From Tistrella mobilis KA081020-065 (lineage in GTDB: Bacteria; Pseudomonadota; Alphaproteobacteria; Tistrellales; Tistrellaceae), in contig NC_017966.1 of the NCBI RefSeq assembly GCF_000264455.2, positions 620,001-684,000 of the forward strand: a DNA stretch of 64,000 nucleotides, given 5' to 3'. Position 1 is the stretch's first letter; every line of letters begins with the position of its first letter. The notes beneath the pieces were generated by a model that was given only the letters and a program-made list of their open reading frames with translations, was not told the origin of the DNA and ran no database searches. Shown here piece by piece: positions 9,606 through 18,030 of the stretch. The position numbers were made by a program, and so were the translations under genes.

Positions 9606-9943
9606 CGGCCGCTCCCGCTCTGGATACCGTGCTCGCCGCACTCGCCGACCCGCATCGCCGCCGGGTGGTGGAGCTGCTGCGCGCCCGCCCGCAGCGGGCG
9701 GGTGAGCTGGCGGACGCCATCGGCCTCAGCCCGCCCGCGGCCAGCCGCCACCTGAAGGCGCTGCGCCAGGCGGGGCTGATCGAGGAAAGCCATCCCGATT
9801 TCGATGCCCGGGTGCGGATCTACCGGCTGCGTCCCGAACCCTTCTCGGCGCTCAAATCCTGGGTCGACGAGACCGAACGGATGTGGTCGCACCAGTTGCT
9901 GGCCCTGAAGGCGCATCTGGAGGCGGAGGCGACGGAAGAATGA
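9602..9943 (+). CDS. ArsR-family transcriptional regulator
   Basis: 113 aa winged-helix protein. ALADPHRRRVVELLRARP and LSPPAASRHLKALRQAGLIEE are the classic ArsR/SmtB helix-turn-helix, and the C-terminus is a dimerisation helix. No metal-binding Cys pair is visible, so it belongs to the metal-independent ArsR group often linked to SRPBCC genes. Its ATG overlaps the stop of the VOC gene (ATGA), and its own stop overlaps the next ATG, so the three are translationally coupled. It probably represses its own operon through the inverted repeat at 9072. Confidence 0.92.
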   Translation: MTAAPALDTVLAALADPHRRRVVELLRARPQRAGELADAIGLSPPAASRHLKALRQAGLIEESHPDFDARVRIYRLRPEPFSALKSWVDETERMWSHQLLALKAHLEAEATEE

Positions 9944-10437
9944 CCGGCTCAAAAATCCTGGTCGCGCTGCGCATCGCGGCCCCCACGCCGCGGGTTTTCC
10001 GCGCCTTCACCGACGAGATCGGCCTCTGGTGGCAGGCGGACGGGCTGTTCGCCTTCACCCCCGGCCCGCCCGGCCGGCTCAGCTTCGATCCCAAGGGGCC
10101 GGAGGGGCGGCTGATCGAGGAAAAACCCGATGGCGCCCGGTTCGAGATCGGCCGCATCCTGACCTGGGAGGCGCCGCCGGCACCAGGCACAGCCGGCCGT
10201 CTGGCCCTGACCTGGCGCCAGGCGAGTTTCGCCGCCGACCAGGAAACCCGCGTATTTGTCGCCTTCGACCCGGTCGAGGACGGCACAAGGGTGACGGTGG
10301 AACATCTGGGCTGGGATGCGATCCCGATCAGCCACGCCGCCCGCCACCATTTCCCCGACGGCATTTTCCTGCACCGCCATGGCAGCTTCTGGCGGCGGCA
10401 GCTGGCGGGGCTGGCGGCGGTCAGCGTTCGACGATGA
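9940..10437 (+). CDS. SRPBCC (AHSA1-like) domain protein
   Basis: 165 aa. START/AHA1-like fold: an N-terminal strand (ILVALRIAAPTPRVFRAFTD), a WWQADG segment, FEIGRILTWEAP and a C-terminal helix after TRVTVEHLGWD. Such proteins form a hydrophobic cavity and are commonly the effector gene of ArsR-SRPBCC operons. It overlaps ArsR by 4 bp at the start. Its last 17 bases overlap the tail of the convergent LuxR-type gene. Confidence 0.88.
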   Translation: MTGSKILVALRIAAPTPRVFRAFTDEIGLWWQADGLFAFTPGPPGRLSFDPKGPEGRLIEEKPDGARFEIGRILTWEAPPAPGTAGRLALTWRQASFAADQETRVFVAFDPVEDGTRVTVEHLGWDAIPISHAARHHFPDGIFLHRHGSFWRRQLAGLAAVSVRR

Positions 10438-10987
10438 CCTTGGCGATCAGCTCGGCGGTGTTCGCGACGCCCAGCTTGCGCATGATCGCGCTGCGATGCA
10501 CCTCCACCGTGCGCGGCGAGATGGCCAGCGCCTGGGCGATCTGTTTGCTGGTCAGGCCGTTGACCACATAGCGGGTCACCTCGCGCTCACGCGGGGTGAG
10601 TGCCGCCGAACCCGGCGCGCGGTCCTCCAGCCGGTCGAAGGTCCAGACGATCAGGCGGAACGGGTCGTCGGGGGTGAGCGTGCGGCCGCGGGCGCGGGTC
10701 CAGATGATTTCGCCACTCTTGCACTGCATGAACCGCTCATCCTCGTAGCGGGGGCCGTTTTCCAGCCAGCGATGCCAGCGCGCACCGGTCTTCTCGTAAT
10801 CGACGCTCGACGGGTAGAGCACGCGCACCGAGCGCCCCTCCAGCTCGGCCCGACGCCAGCCGAAGATCGCCTCGATTTCGGCATTCACCCGCAGGATCCG
10901 GCGGTGGGACAACACCATGATGCCGACCGGTGCGTTCATGAACCCGGCCAGCTCCAACCCGTCGGTCGACAGATCCTCCGGCTGCAT
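10421..10987 (-). CDS. PAS-domain LuxR-type response regulator
   Basis: 188 aa when begun at ATG 10987, which sits 6 bases after GGGAGG; a longer frame to 11095 exists but lacks such a site. Residues ~10-110 form a PAS sensor (APVGIMVLSHRRILRVNAEIEAIFGW, ELEGRSVRVLYPS). The C-terminus is a LuxR helix-turn-helix (LTPREREVTRYVVNGLTSKQIAQALAISPRTVEVHR). There is no receiver domain, so it probably binds a ligand or cofactor directly. It is divergent from the thiolase/ligase pair, with 163 bp between, and may control that pair. Confidence 0.87.
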   Translation of the reverse strand: MQPEDLSTDGLELAGFMNAPVGIMVLSHRRILRVNAEIEAIFGWRRAELEGRSVRVLYPSSVDYEKTGARWHRWLENGPRYEDERFMQCKSGEIIWTRARGRTLTPDDPFRLIVWTFDRLEDRAPGSAALTPREREVTRYVVNGLTSKQIAQALAISPRTVEVHRSAIMRKLGVANTAELIAKVIVER

Positions 10988-11097
10988 CGCCATCCTCCCG
11001 CTTACGTAGCCTTCTACGTATATCCCCTGATTGTCGGGCGCGCTGCAAAGCTTTACCTGTTGGGCCAAGGCAGATCGACGAGGGCTGTCGCACAATG

Positions 11098-11116
11098 ATG
11101 ACGTATGTCATATAAT
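11098..11116 (+). promoter_or_regulatory. Operator overlapping a -10 box upstream of the thiolase gene
   Basis: ATGAC-N4-GTCAT (11098-11111), a perfect 5-bp inverted repeat, abuts TATAAT at 11111-11116, 35 bp before the thiolase start. The overlap suggests a repressor or activator acting at the thiolase promoter. A second half-site-like TGTCAGACA lies at 11123-11131. Confidence 0.5.
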
Positions 11117-11150
11117 AACGCCTGTCAGACAATGAACGCGGAGAGCGCCC

Positions 11151-12326
11151 ATGGACCCGCAGATCTACATCACCGGCAGCGGCCACACCCGTTTCGGCCG
11201 CCTGTCCCAGACCCTGGAAGAGTTGATCGTCGAGGCCGCACGTGAGGCGATCGACGAGGCCGGTGTCGATCCGGCCGAGATCGATGCGATCTATCTGGGC
11301 CATTTCAATTCGGGCCTGGTTTCCGACAGCTTCGCCTCGTCGCTGGTCAAGGGTGCCGATCCTGCCCTGCGCTTCACCCCGGCCTCGCGCTGCGAGAATG
11401 CCTGTGCCTCGGGTGCGGCGGCCTTTCAGGCCGGCATGATGCGCATCGCCGCCGGCAAGGCCCGCAACGTGCTGGTGGTCGGCGCCGAGAAGATGACCCA
11501 CCGGACCACCGAGGACGTCACCCGCGCGCTCGCCGGTGCCGGCTATCAGAATGATCCGGAAGAGGCCGCCCTCAGCTTCCCGCAGGTCTTCGGCATCGCC
11601 GCCCGCGCCTATGCCGATCGCCATGGCGACCCGCTGGACGCCATGGCCCGGATCGCGGCGAAGAACCATGCCAATGCCATGGCCAACCCGCTGGCCCAGA
11701 TGCACAAGCCGCTGCCTTACGAATTCTGCCGCGAGGTCAGCGAGCGCAACCAGCTGATCGCCCCGCCGCTCCGGCTCAGCGACTGCTCGCTGGTCACCGA
11801 CGGCGCCGCTGCGATCGTGCTCAGCAGCGATCAGGGCCATGCCGCTTCGGCCAGCCGCCGGGTGCGCATCGCCGCCGCCGAGCAGGTCTCGGACACCCTG
11901 CCGCTGGCCGGGCGCGACCTGATCGCCTTCGAGGGCCCGGCCCGCGCGATCCGCGCCGCCTATGAGGCCGCCGGCATCGGCCTGGATCAGCTGGATTTCG
12001 CCGAAGTCCATGACTGCTTTACCATCGCCGAACTGCTGATCTACGAAGCCATGGGCCTGGTACCCCAGGGCCAGGGTGCGCGGGCGCTGGAAGACGGCAC
12101 CGTCTTCGCCGACGGCAAACTGCCGGTCAACCTCTCGGGCGGGCTGAAGGCCAAGGGCCATCCGGTCGGCGCCACCGGTGTCTCGATGCTGGCGCTCGGC
12201 TTCCGTCAGCTGACCGGCCAGGCCGGCGAGATGCAGCGTGCCGGCGCCGAATGGGGCCTCACCTTCAACATGGGCGGCGCGGCGGTCGCCAACTACGCCA
12301 CCATCCTGCAGGCCGACCGGGCCTGA
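11151..12326 (+). CDS. Thiolase-family protein (acetyl-CoA acetyltransferase-like)
   Basis: 391 aa, SCP2-thiolase type. The nucleophile region RCENACASGAAAF lies near residues 80-92. The C-terminal half contains EVHDCFTIAE and the active-site stretch LKAKGHPVGATG at about residues 333-344. The protein would cleave or condense beta-ketoacyl-CoA in the cytoplasm. It is followed 9 bp later by an acyl-CoA ligase, so the pair probably activates a carboxylic acid and shortens it. Promoter elements with an operator lie just upstream. Confidence 0.9.
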   Translation: MDPQIYITGSGHTRFGRLSQTLEELIVEAAREAIDEAGVDPAEIDAIYLGHFNSGLVSDSFASSLVKGADPALRFTPASRCENACASGAAAFQAGMMRIAAGKARNVLVVGAEKMTHRTTEDVTRALAGAGYQNDPEEAALSFPQVFGIAARAYADRHGDPLDAMARIAAKNHANAMANPLAQMHKPLPYEFCREVSERNQLIAPPLRLSDCSLVTDGAAAIVLSSDQGHAASASRRVRIAAAEQVSDTLPLAGRDLIAFEGPARAIRAAYEAAGIGLDQLDFAEVHDCFTIAELLIYEAMGLVPQGQGARALEDGTVFADGKLPVNLSGGLKAKGHPVGATGVSMLALGFRQLTGQAGEMQRAGAEWGLTFNMGGAAVANYATILQADRA

Positions 12327-12335
12327 GCGCAGCCG

Positions 12336-13874
12336 ATGAACATCGCAAGCTGGCTCCATCAGACCGCCCTCTGCTGGCCCGACCGGCCGGCGGTGTTCGA
12401 AGGCGATCGCCTGCACCTGAGCTATGACGGCCTGGCGGGCGCGGTATCCGACCGCGCCCGCCACCTGGCGCGGGTGCACGGCATCGTCAAGGGCGACCGC
12501 GTGGCGATCTTCGCCAAGAATGCGGCCGAATATCTCGAAACCCTGCATGCCTGCTGGTGGATCGGCGCCGTCGCGGTGCCGATCAACGGCAAGCTCCACC
12601 CGGCCGAGGCCGCCTGGATCGTGCGGGATTCCGGTGCAAAACTCGCCTTCACCGACACGGGTGACGTGCTGGGCGCCTGCCCGGGCCTCACCGAACTCGC
12701 CCTCGGCGCACCGGTGCCGGCGGGCGGCCAGCGCACGGCACCGGTCGCCTGCGACCGGACCGATCTGGCCTGGCTGTTCTACACCTCAGGCACCACCGGC
12801 CGGCCCAAGGGGGTGATGCTCACCCACGACAATCTCCGCCAGATGACGCTGTGCTACGCGCTCGACGTCGATCAGGCGCGGGCCGGCGACCACATGCTTT
12901 ATGCGGCCCCCATGTCGCATGGGGCCGGGCTCTATATGTTCGCGCAGATCCGTGCGGGTGGCGCACATCTGGTGCCGGCCTCTCACGGGTTCGATCCGGC
13001 GGAGATCATGGCACTGGCGCGCAGCCATGGCGATCTGGTGTTCTTCGCCGCCCCCACCATGGTCAAGCGGCTGGTCACCGCCGCGCGCGCCGCCGGCTAT
13101 GACGGCAGCGGCATCCGCACCATCATCTATGGCGGCGGCCCGATGTATGCGGCCGATATCGACGAGGCGGTGGCGGCCTTCGGGCCGCGCTTCGTGCAGA
13201 TCTACGGCCAGGGCGAATCGCCCATGACCATCTCGGTCCTGCCGCGGGCGCTGGTCGCCGACCGCAGCCATCCGAACTGGCAGGCCAGGCGCGCCTCGGT
13301 CGGCTTCGCCCATGGCGCGGTCGCGGTCAGCATCCGCGATGCCGATGGCCGGGAGCTGGCGCCGGGAGAGACCGGCGAGATCTGCGTCGAGGGCCCCACG
13401 GTCATGCGCGGCTACTGGAACCGCCCCGAGGCGACGGCCGAAACCCTGAAGGATGGCTGGCTGCACACCGGCGATCTGGGCCATCTGGATGCCGAGGGGT
13501 TCCTGCACCTCACCGACCGGTCCAAGGACGTCATCATCTCGGGCGGCACCAATATCTACCCGCGCGAGGTGGAAGAGGCCCTGCTGCTGCACCCCGCGGT
13601 ATTCGAGGTGGCGGTGATCGGCGAGCATGACGACGACTGGGGCGAGCGGGTGGTGGCCTTCGTGGTGACCGCCGGCACCGAGGCCGCAGATGCCGTCACG
13701 CTCGACCTCTGGTGCCGGCAGCAGATCGCCGCCTTCAAGCGGCCGAAGCGCTATGTCTTCGTCGACGCCCTGCCCAAGAACAATTACGGCAAGGTGCTGA
13801 AAACCGACCTGAGGGCGATGGCGGCCGATCAGCCGCCGGCGGTGCCCGGGCTGAACCGGCCGACGAACCGGTAA
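12336..13874 (+). CDS. AMP-dependent acyl-CoA synthetase/ligase
   Basis: 512 aa, ANL superfamily. Motifs visible: P-loop YTSGTTGRPKGV near residues 148-159, GGGPMYAADID, YGQGESPMTISV, the hinge Asp in LHTGDLGHLD, and the catalytic C-terminal Lys in LPKNNYGKVLKTDL. It forms acyl-AMP and then acyl-CoA from a free acid. Spacing to the thiolase gene is 9 bp, indicating an operon. Its last 46 bases overlap the convergent GntR-family gene. Confidence 0.93.
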   Translation: MNIASWLHQTALCWPDRPAVFEGDRLHLSYDGLAGAVSDRARHLARVHGIVKGDRVAIFAKNAAEYLETLHACWWIGAVAVPINGKLHPAEAAWIVRDSGAKLAFTDTGDVLGACPGLTELALGAPVPAGGQRTAPVACDRTDLAWLFYTSGTTGRPKGVMLTHDNLRQMTLCYALDVDQARAGDHMLYAAPMSHGAGLYMFAQIRAGGAHLVPASHGFDPAEIMALARSHGDLVFFAAPTMVKRLVTAARAAGYDGSGIRTIIYGGGPMYAADIDEAVAAFGPRFVQIYGQGESPMTISVLPRALVADRSHPNWQARRASVGFAHGAVAVSIRDADGRELAPGETGEICVEGPTVMRGYWNRPEATAETLKDGWLHTGDLGHLDAEGFLHLTDRSKDVIISGGTNIYPREVEEALLLHPAVFEVAVIGEHDDDWGERVVAFVVTAGTEAADAVTLDLWCRQQIAAFKRPKRYVFVDALPKNNYGKVLKTDLRAMAADQPPAVPGLNRPTNR

Positions 13875-14557
13875 AGCCCGGCGGGGTGGAACAGGCGGAC
13901 CTGGGTGATGGTCCGCGCCCCCTGCCGGGTTTCGCGATCCAGGATCAGCAGCGCATCGCCGCGATCCAGGTTAAGCAAGCGTGCGATCGGGGCATCGGCA
14001 AGGCCGGCGCCGATCACATGGACTGCATCCGACCACGGTACCTGTTGCAGCAACCAACGGCCCGGCGCGGTGGTGGAGAAATCCATCTCCCGCGCCGCCG
14101 GCACGGCCTCCAGCATCACCAGCCGGCGTTCCAGCGCCACCGCTGCCCCGTCGATCCGGTGCAGCCCTTCCATCCGCAGCACCTCGGTGCCGGCCGGCAC
14201 CGGAAATGCGCTGCCCTGGGCCTCGGGCAGGCGCAGAACCTCGCGGGACAGCTGTACATAGGCGTAGCTGCGCCCGGCGCGCGCCGCCTCCACCGCGAAA
14301 TCCTGGATCTCCATCACCGTGCGCTCGATCCGCGGCCGGGTGACGAAGGATCCCGCGCGGCGCCGCCGCTCGATCAGCCCGGCCGCAGCCAACGCGGTCA
14401 GGGCCTTGCTCACGGTCATGCGCGAGCAACCATAGACCTCCATCAGTTCGTGTTCGGACGGGATGCGGTCCCCCGGCTTCAGCCGGCCATCCAGAATGCC
14501 GCCCTCTATGTCGCCATAGATGCGCTGATGGAGCGAGGCGGCGGGCGCGTCTGGCAC
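13829..14557 (-). CDS. HutC-like GntR regulator
   Basis: About 242 aa from a GTG at 14557 (VPDAPAASLHQRIY); an ATG at 14638 would add an implausible Arg/Cys/Gly-rich leader. The GntR winged helix is SLHQRIYGDIEGGILDGRL through YGCSRMTVSKALTALAAAGLIERRRRAGSFV, strikingly similar to histidine-utilisation repressors. A UTRA effector domain follows. No hut genes are visible in this window, so the ligand may differ. It is convergent with, and overlaps, the acyl-CoA ligase, and lies 92 bp from the YciI gene on the same strand. It is a candidate to bind the TGTCCGGACA sites at 15111 and 20602. Confidence 0.82.
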   Translation of the reverse strand: MPDAPAASLHQRIYGDIEGGILDGRLKPGDRIPSEHELMEVYGCSRMTVSKALTALAAAGLIERRRRAGSFVTRPRIERTVMEIQDFAVEAARAGRSYAYVQLSREVLRLPEAQGSAFPVPAGTEVLRMEGLHRIDGAAVALERRLVMLEAVPAAREMDFSTTAPGRWLLQQVPWSDAVHVIGAGLADAPIARLLNLDRGDALLILDRETRQGARTITQVRLFHPAGLYRFVGRFSPGTAGG

Positions 14558-14648
14558 GGCGGGGCATCCCGAAACCGGTGGCCCGCGGCCGGCGCCGCGG
14601 GATCGGAATAAGCATAGACAATTGCCCCGCCGCGGCAAGACGATCGGA

Positions 14649-14942
14649 TCAGTCGGCCGGCAACAGACCCTTCAGCGCATCGGCCGCCTTGGTCGGCGCC
14701 ACCTCGTAGACGTCGTAGACGGCGACCCCCGCGGTCACGAAGGGATCGGCGGCGATGATCCGGTCCAGCGCCTCTCGCGCCAGACCGGTCGCCAGGATGA
14801 AGCCGCCGCTGCGCGGCACCCGCCGGCCGGCCAGCACGAAGGCGCCGGTGGCGAAATGTTCGCCCACCCAGACCTTGTGCGCCTCCAGCTCGGCATCCAC
14901 CGCCTCGAGCGGGGCTGTATAGGTCAACAACAGGATGTACAT
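14649..14942 (-). CDS. YciI-family protein
   Basis: 97 aa, a single YCII-related ferredoxin-like fold: MYILLLTYTAPLEAVD at the N-terminus, the conserved His in EAHKVWVGEHF, SGGFILATG and a C-terminal DPFVTAGVAVYDVYEVAP. Some relatives act as small hydrolases or dehydratases of aromatic intermediates; the exact reaction here is unknown. It is upstream of and co-directional with the HutC-like regulator and divergent from the deacetylase operon. Confidence 0.88.
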   Translation of the reverse strand: MYILLLTYTAPLEAVDAELEAHKVWVGEHFATGAFVLAGRRVPRSGGFILATGLAREALDRIIAADPFVTAGVAVYDVYEVAPTKAADALKGLLPAD

Positions 14943-15110
14943 CGGCGCGCCTCCTGGCCTTTGCGGTTCCCGGTCACCGCCCCTTGCGTGTGGTTGCGCG
15001 GGCTGGCTTCACCCCCGCGCGAGGTGCAGCGGTATCCGGCTGCCGATTGTGGCGGGGCGTGCTGCGGCGTGCAAACAATCGGTTGACATCATGTCGCCAC
15101 GGTCCGAGAG

Positions 15111-15122
15111 TTGTCCGGACAA
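15111..15122. promoter_or_regulatory. Palindromic operator TTGTCCGGACAA
   Basis: A perfect 12-bp palindrome 24 bp before the deacetylase start, just downstream of a TTGACA at 15083-15088. The same core TGTCCGGACA recurs at 20603-20612, before the acyl-CoA dehydrogenase. The TTGT-N4-ACAA layout suits a GntR-family regulator. Confidence 0.6.
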
Positions 15123-15145
15123 ATAACACATGCAGGGGATCTGGG

Positions 15146-16012
15146 ATGAGCTTCCGTTGGCCGAACGGCGCGCGGCTCGCGATGTCGATCGTCGTGAACG
15201 TCGAAGAGGGTGCGGAGATGTCGATCGCGCGCGGCGACAAGGGCCCGGAGCCGGTCGACGAGCTGGGCGTATCGCTGAAGATTCCGATCCGGAATTACGG
15301 CAACGAAAGCAATTACGACTACGGCATCCGCGCCGGTGCGCCGCGGGTGCTGAAGCTGCTGGACCGCTACGGCTTCAAGGTGACCTTCACGGCAGCCGCC
15401 ACCGCGCTGGAACAGGCGCCGGAACTGGCAAAGGCGATCGCAGAGGGCGGCCACGAGGCCTGTTCGCATGGCTGGCGCTGGATCCACCAGTTCAGCTATG
15501 GCGAAGAGCGCGAGCGGGAGTTCGTGAAGAAGGCGGTTGCGAGCATCGAGGCCACCACCGGCACCCGCCCCCATGGCTGGCTGTCGCGCTACATGCACAC
15601 CCCCTTCCTGCGCAAGACGCTGGCCGAGGAAGGCTTCGTCTATCACATGGACGATTACAGCGACGACGTGCCGCGCTGGGATGTGGTGGAAACCGCCCGG
15701 GGTCCGAAGCCGATCGTGATCATGCCCTATGCGCTCGACACCAACGACATGAAGTTCTGGCTGGCGCCGGGCTATACCCCGCAGCAGTGGCTGGACTATG
15801 CGATCGCCACTTTCGAGCAGCTGTACGAGGAAGGTGCGGAGGCGCCGCGGATGATGTCGCTGGGCCTGCATCTGCGCATCATCGGCCGCCCGGGCCGGAT
15901 ATGGGCGCTCGACCGCTTCATGGCCCATGTGGCGAGCCGCCCCGATGTCTGGGTGACCAGCCGGCTCGACATGGCCCGCCACTTCGCCGCCGAGGTTCCG
16001 CCGCCGGTCTGA
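15146..16012 (+). CDS. Polysaccharide-deacetylase-family hydrolase (PuuE allantoinase-like)
   Basis: 288 aa NodB-homology protein without a signal peptide. VVNVEEGAE near the N-terminus supplies the acidic ligand, EACSHGWRW (about residue 110) the metal His, and HTPFLRKTLAEEGF a conserved region. The pattern YGNESNYDYGIRAGAPRVL resembles PuuE-type allantoinases and related amidohydrolysing members rather than cell-wall deacetylases. ATG 15146 was chosen because the protein then starts at the conserved segment; upstream in-frame codons are not protein-like. It is the first gene of the unit continuing into the TRAP transporter. Confidence 0.85.
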   Translation: MSFRWPNGARLAMSIVVNVEEGAEMSIARGDKGPEPVDELGVSLKIPIRNYGNESNYDYGIRAGAPRVLKLLDRYGFKVTFTAAATALEQAPELAKAIAEGGHEACSHGWRWIHQFSYGEEREREFVKKAVASIEATTGTRPHGWLSRYMHTPFLRKTLAEEGFVYHMDDYSDDVPRWDVVETARGPKPIVIMPYALDTNDMKFWLAPGYTPQQWLDYAIATFEQLYEEGAEAPRMMSLGLHLRIIGRPGRIWALDRFMAHVASRPDVWVTSRLDMARHFAAEVPPPV

Positions 16013-16091
16013 GGTCGGCCGCCACGGTCACCCGCTTCGCCCCCGCAGCCATCGGCCGCATGCGCGGCCAAGCCGAAGGAGGCCGGCCCTC

Positions 16092-16685
16092 ATGACCCTC
16101 ATCATCCGTCTGTCGCGCTGGTCCGCCTGGATCGCCGGCATCCTTGTCCTGGCGGCCGGCCTGCTGATCGCCGGCGACGTCATCGCCCGCAACATCTGGT
16201 CGACCAGCCCCTTCTACAGCTTCGAAATCTCGCGCTATCTGTTCGGTGCCACGGTCGCCTTCGGGCTCTCTTTCGCGCTGGTCGAACGCGCCCATATCCG
16301 TATCGACCCGCTGGTCAAGCTGACCCGCGGGCGGCTGCGGTCGCTGATGGACCTCTTCGCCATCCTCGCCACCGTGCCGGTGGCCGGCGCCATCGCCTGG
16401 TATGCCTGGGACCTGACCATCCAGAGCGCGGAGCTGGGGGCTATCTCCAACTCACCGCTCGGTCTTCAGCAATGGATCCCGCAGGCGATCTGGGCGGCCG
16501 GTATGACCTGGTTCGCGCTGATCGCCGCAGGGCTCGCCGTGCTCGCCCTCATCGCCCTCGTCCGCGGCCGAGATGCCGAGGTCGGCCGCATTGCCGGCCT
16601 GCCCGATTTCGGCGGCGAAGGCGCCGAGGTCGCCCATGATCTCGACGCCGCACGCGGCGATCTTCAGATGGAGGCCGCAAGATGA
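16092..16685 (+). CDS. dctQ: TRAP transporter small permease (DctQ)
   Basis: 197 aa with four predicted membrane helices (about residues 13-33, 45-68, 85-108 and 130-158) and DctQ-type features (LLIAGDVIARNIW, SFEISRYLFGATVAFGLSFALVERAH). It couples the binding protein to the large permease in Na+-driven uptake. The last 4 bases overlap the dctM start. The C-terminal tail of about 35 residues is longer and more acidic than usual. Confidence 0.9.
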   Translation: MTLIIRLSRWSAWIAGILVLAAGLLIAGDVIARNIWSTSPFYSFEISRYLFGATVAFGLSFALVERAHIRIDPLVKLTRGRLRSLMDLFAILATVPVAGAIAWYAWDLTIQSAELGAISNSPLGLQQWIPQAIWAAGMTWFALIAAGLAVLALIALVRGRDAEVGRIAGLPDFGGEGAEVAHDLDAARGDLQMEAAR

Positions 16686-17965
16686 TCGGCGTCGCAGGCG
16701 GTTCGCTTTTGATCCTTCTGGCGCTGGGTCTGCCGGTCGGTGTCGCCCTCGGCATCCTGGCGGTGATCCTGGGCGATCTCTACGGCTTCCTGTCGCCGCT
16801 GCCCGCGCTCGGCGACATCATGTGGGGCGCCTCGACCGACTTTCTGCTGACCTCGGTGCCGATGTTCATCCTGATGGGTGAACTGCTGCTGCGCTCGGGC
16901 GTGGCCGCTGAAACCTATGACGGCATCGACCCCTATGTCAGCCGGGTGCCCGGCGGCATCATGCACACCAACATCGCCTCCTGCGCGCTGTTTGCCGCCA
17001 CTTCCGGCTCGTCGGTCGCGACCGCGGCGACGATCAGCACGCTGGCGGTGCCGAACATGAACCGGCTGGGTTACAACCCGCCGCTGTTCCTGGGCTCGCT
17101 CGCAGCCGGCGGCACGCTGGGAATCCTGATCCCGCCATCGATCAACATGATCCTCTATGGCGTGCTGGCGGACGTCTCGGTCGGTGATCTTTACGCCGCG
17201 GGCATGCTGCCCGGGCTGCTGATGGCAGCACTGTTCTCAGGTATCATCGCCGTCTCCTGCCTGATCAACCCCGCCCTCGCCGGCCGGTCGACCGGCAACC
17301 GCCCCACGCTCAAGGGGCTGCTGGGGCTGCTGCCGATCCTGGTGCTGTTCGCGCTGGTCGTGGGCTCGATCTATGCCGGGCTCGCCACCCCCACCGAAGC
17401 CGCGGCGCTGGGCCTGCTCGGCGCCTTCGCAATCGCCGCTGCCCGTCGCAGGCTGGACCGCGCCACCCTGCTCGCCGCCTTCGAAGGCACCGCGCGCACC
17501 ACGGCCATGGTCATGTTCATCGTGCTCGCGGCCTATTTCCTCAACTTCGTCATGGTCAATATCGGGCTGACCACGGCCGTCACCGGCCTGATCGCCGATC
17601 TCGACCTGTCGCCGTTGATGATCCTGGGCGCGATCGTGCTGCTCTATATGATCCTCGGCTGCTTCATGGACACGCTGTCGATGATGATCGCGACCACGCC
17701 GATCATCGTGCCGATCGTGGTTCAGGCCGGCTTCGATCCGCTGTGGTTCGGCGTCGTCTTCGTGATCCTGATCGAAGCGGCCCTGATCACACCCCCCGTC
17801 GGCATGAACCTGTTCATCGTCCAGGCGGTGCGCGGCGGCGGGCCGTTCCGCGACGTGGTCGCAGGCTCCCTGCCCTTCCTCTTCGTCATGATGGCGATGA
17901 TCGTGCTGCTGATCATCTGGCCCGATCTCGCCCTCTGGCTGCCGGCGGCCTTCAAGGGCGGGTGA
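16682..17965 (+). CDS. dctM: TRAP transporter large permease (DctM)
   Basis: 427 aa, about 12 membrane helices. DctM landmarks are SVPMFILMGELLLRSGVA, SGSSVATAATISTLAVP, GGTLGILIPPSINMILYG, YAGLATPTEAAALG, and the C-terminal ITPPVGMNLFIVQ. It forms the translocation channel with DctQ. The start overlaps dctQ by 4 bp, showing translational coupling; the substrate-binding protein follows 65 bp later. Confidence 0.95.
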   Translation: MIGVAGGSLLILLALGLPVGVALGILAVILGDLYGFLSPLPALGDIMWGASTDFLLTSVPMFILMGELLLRSGVAAETYDGIDPYVSRVPGGIMHTNIASCALFAATSGSSVATAATISTLAVPNMNRLGYNPPLFLGSLAAGGTLGILIPPSINMILYGVLADVSVGDLYAAGMLPGLLMAALFSGIIAVSCLINPALAGRSTGNRPTLKGLLGLLPILVLFALVVGSIYAGLATPTEAAALGLLGAFAIAAARRRLDRATLLAAFEGTARTTAMVMFIVLAAYFLNFVMVNIGLTTAVTGLIADLDLSPLMILGAIVLLYMILGCFMDTLSMMIATTPIIVPIVVQAGFDPLWFGVVFVILIEAALITPPVGMNLFIVQAVRGGGPFRDVVAGSLPFLFVMMAMIVLLIIWPDLALWLPAAFKGG

Positions 17966-18030
17966 CCATCCGCCCGGCCGTCGCCTCTCGTCAAGCATCA
18001 GGCCCATCAAGAACAACGGAAACCGACACC

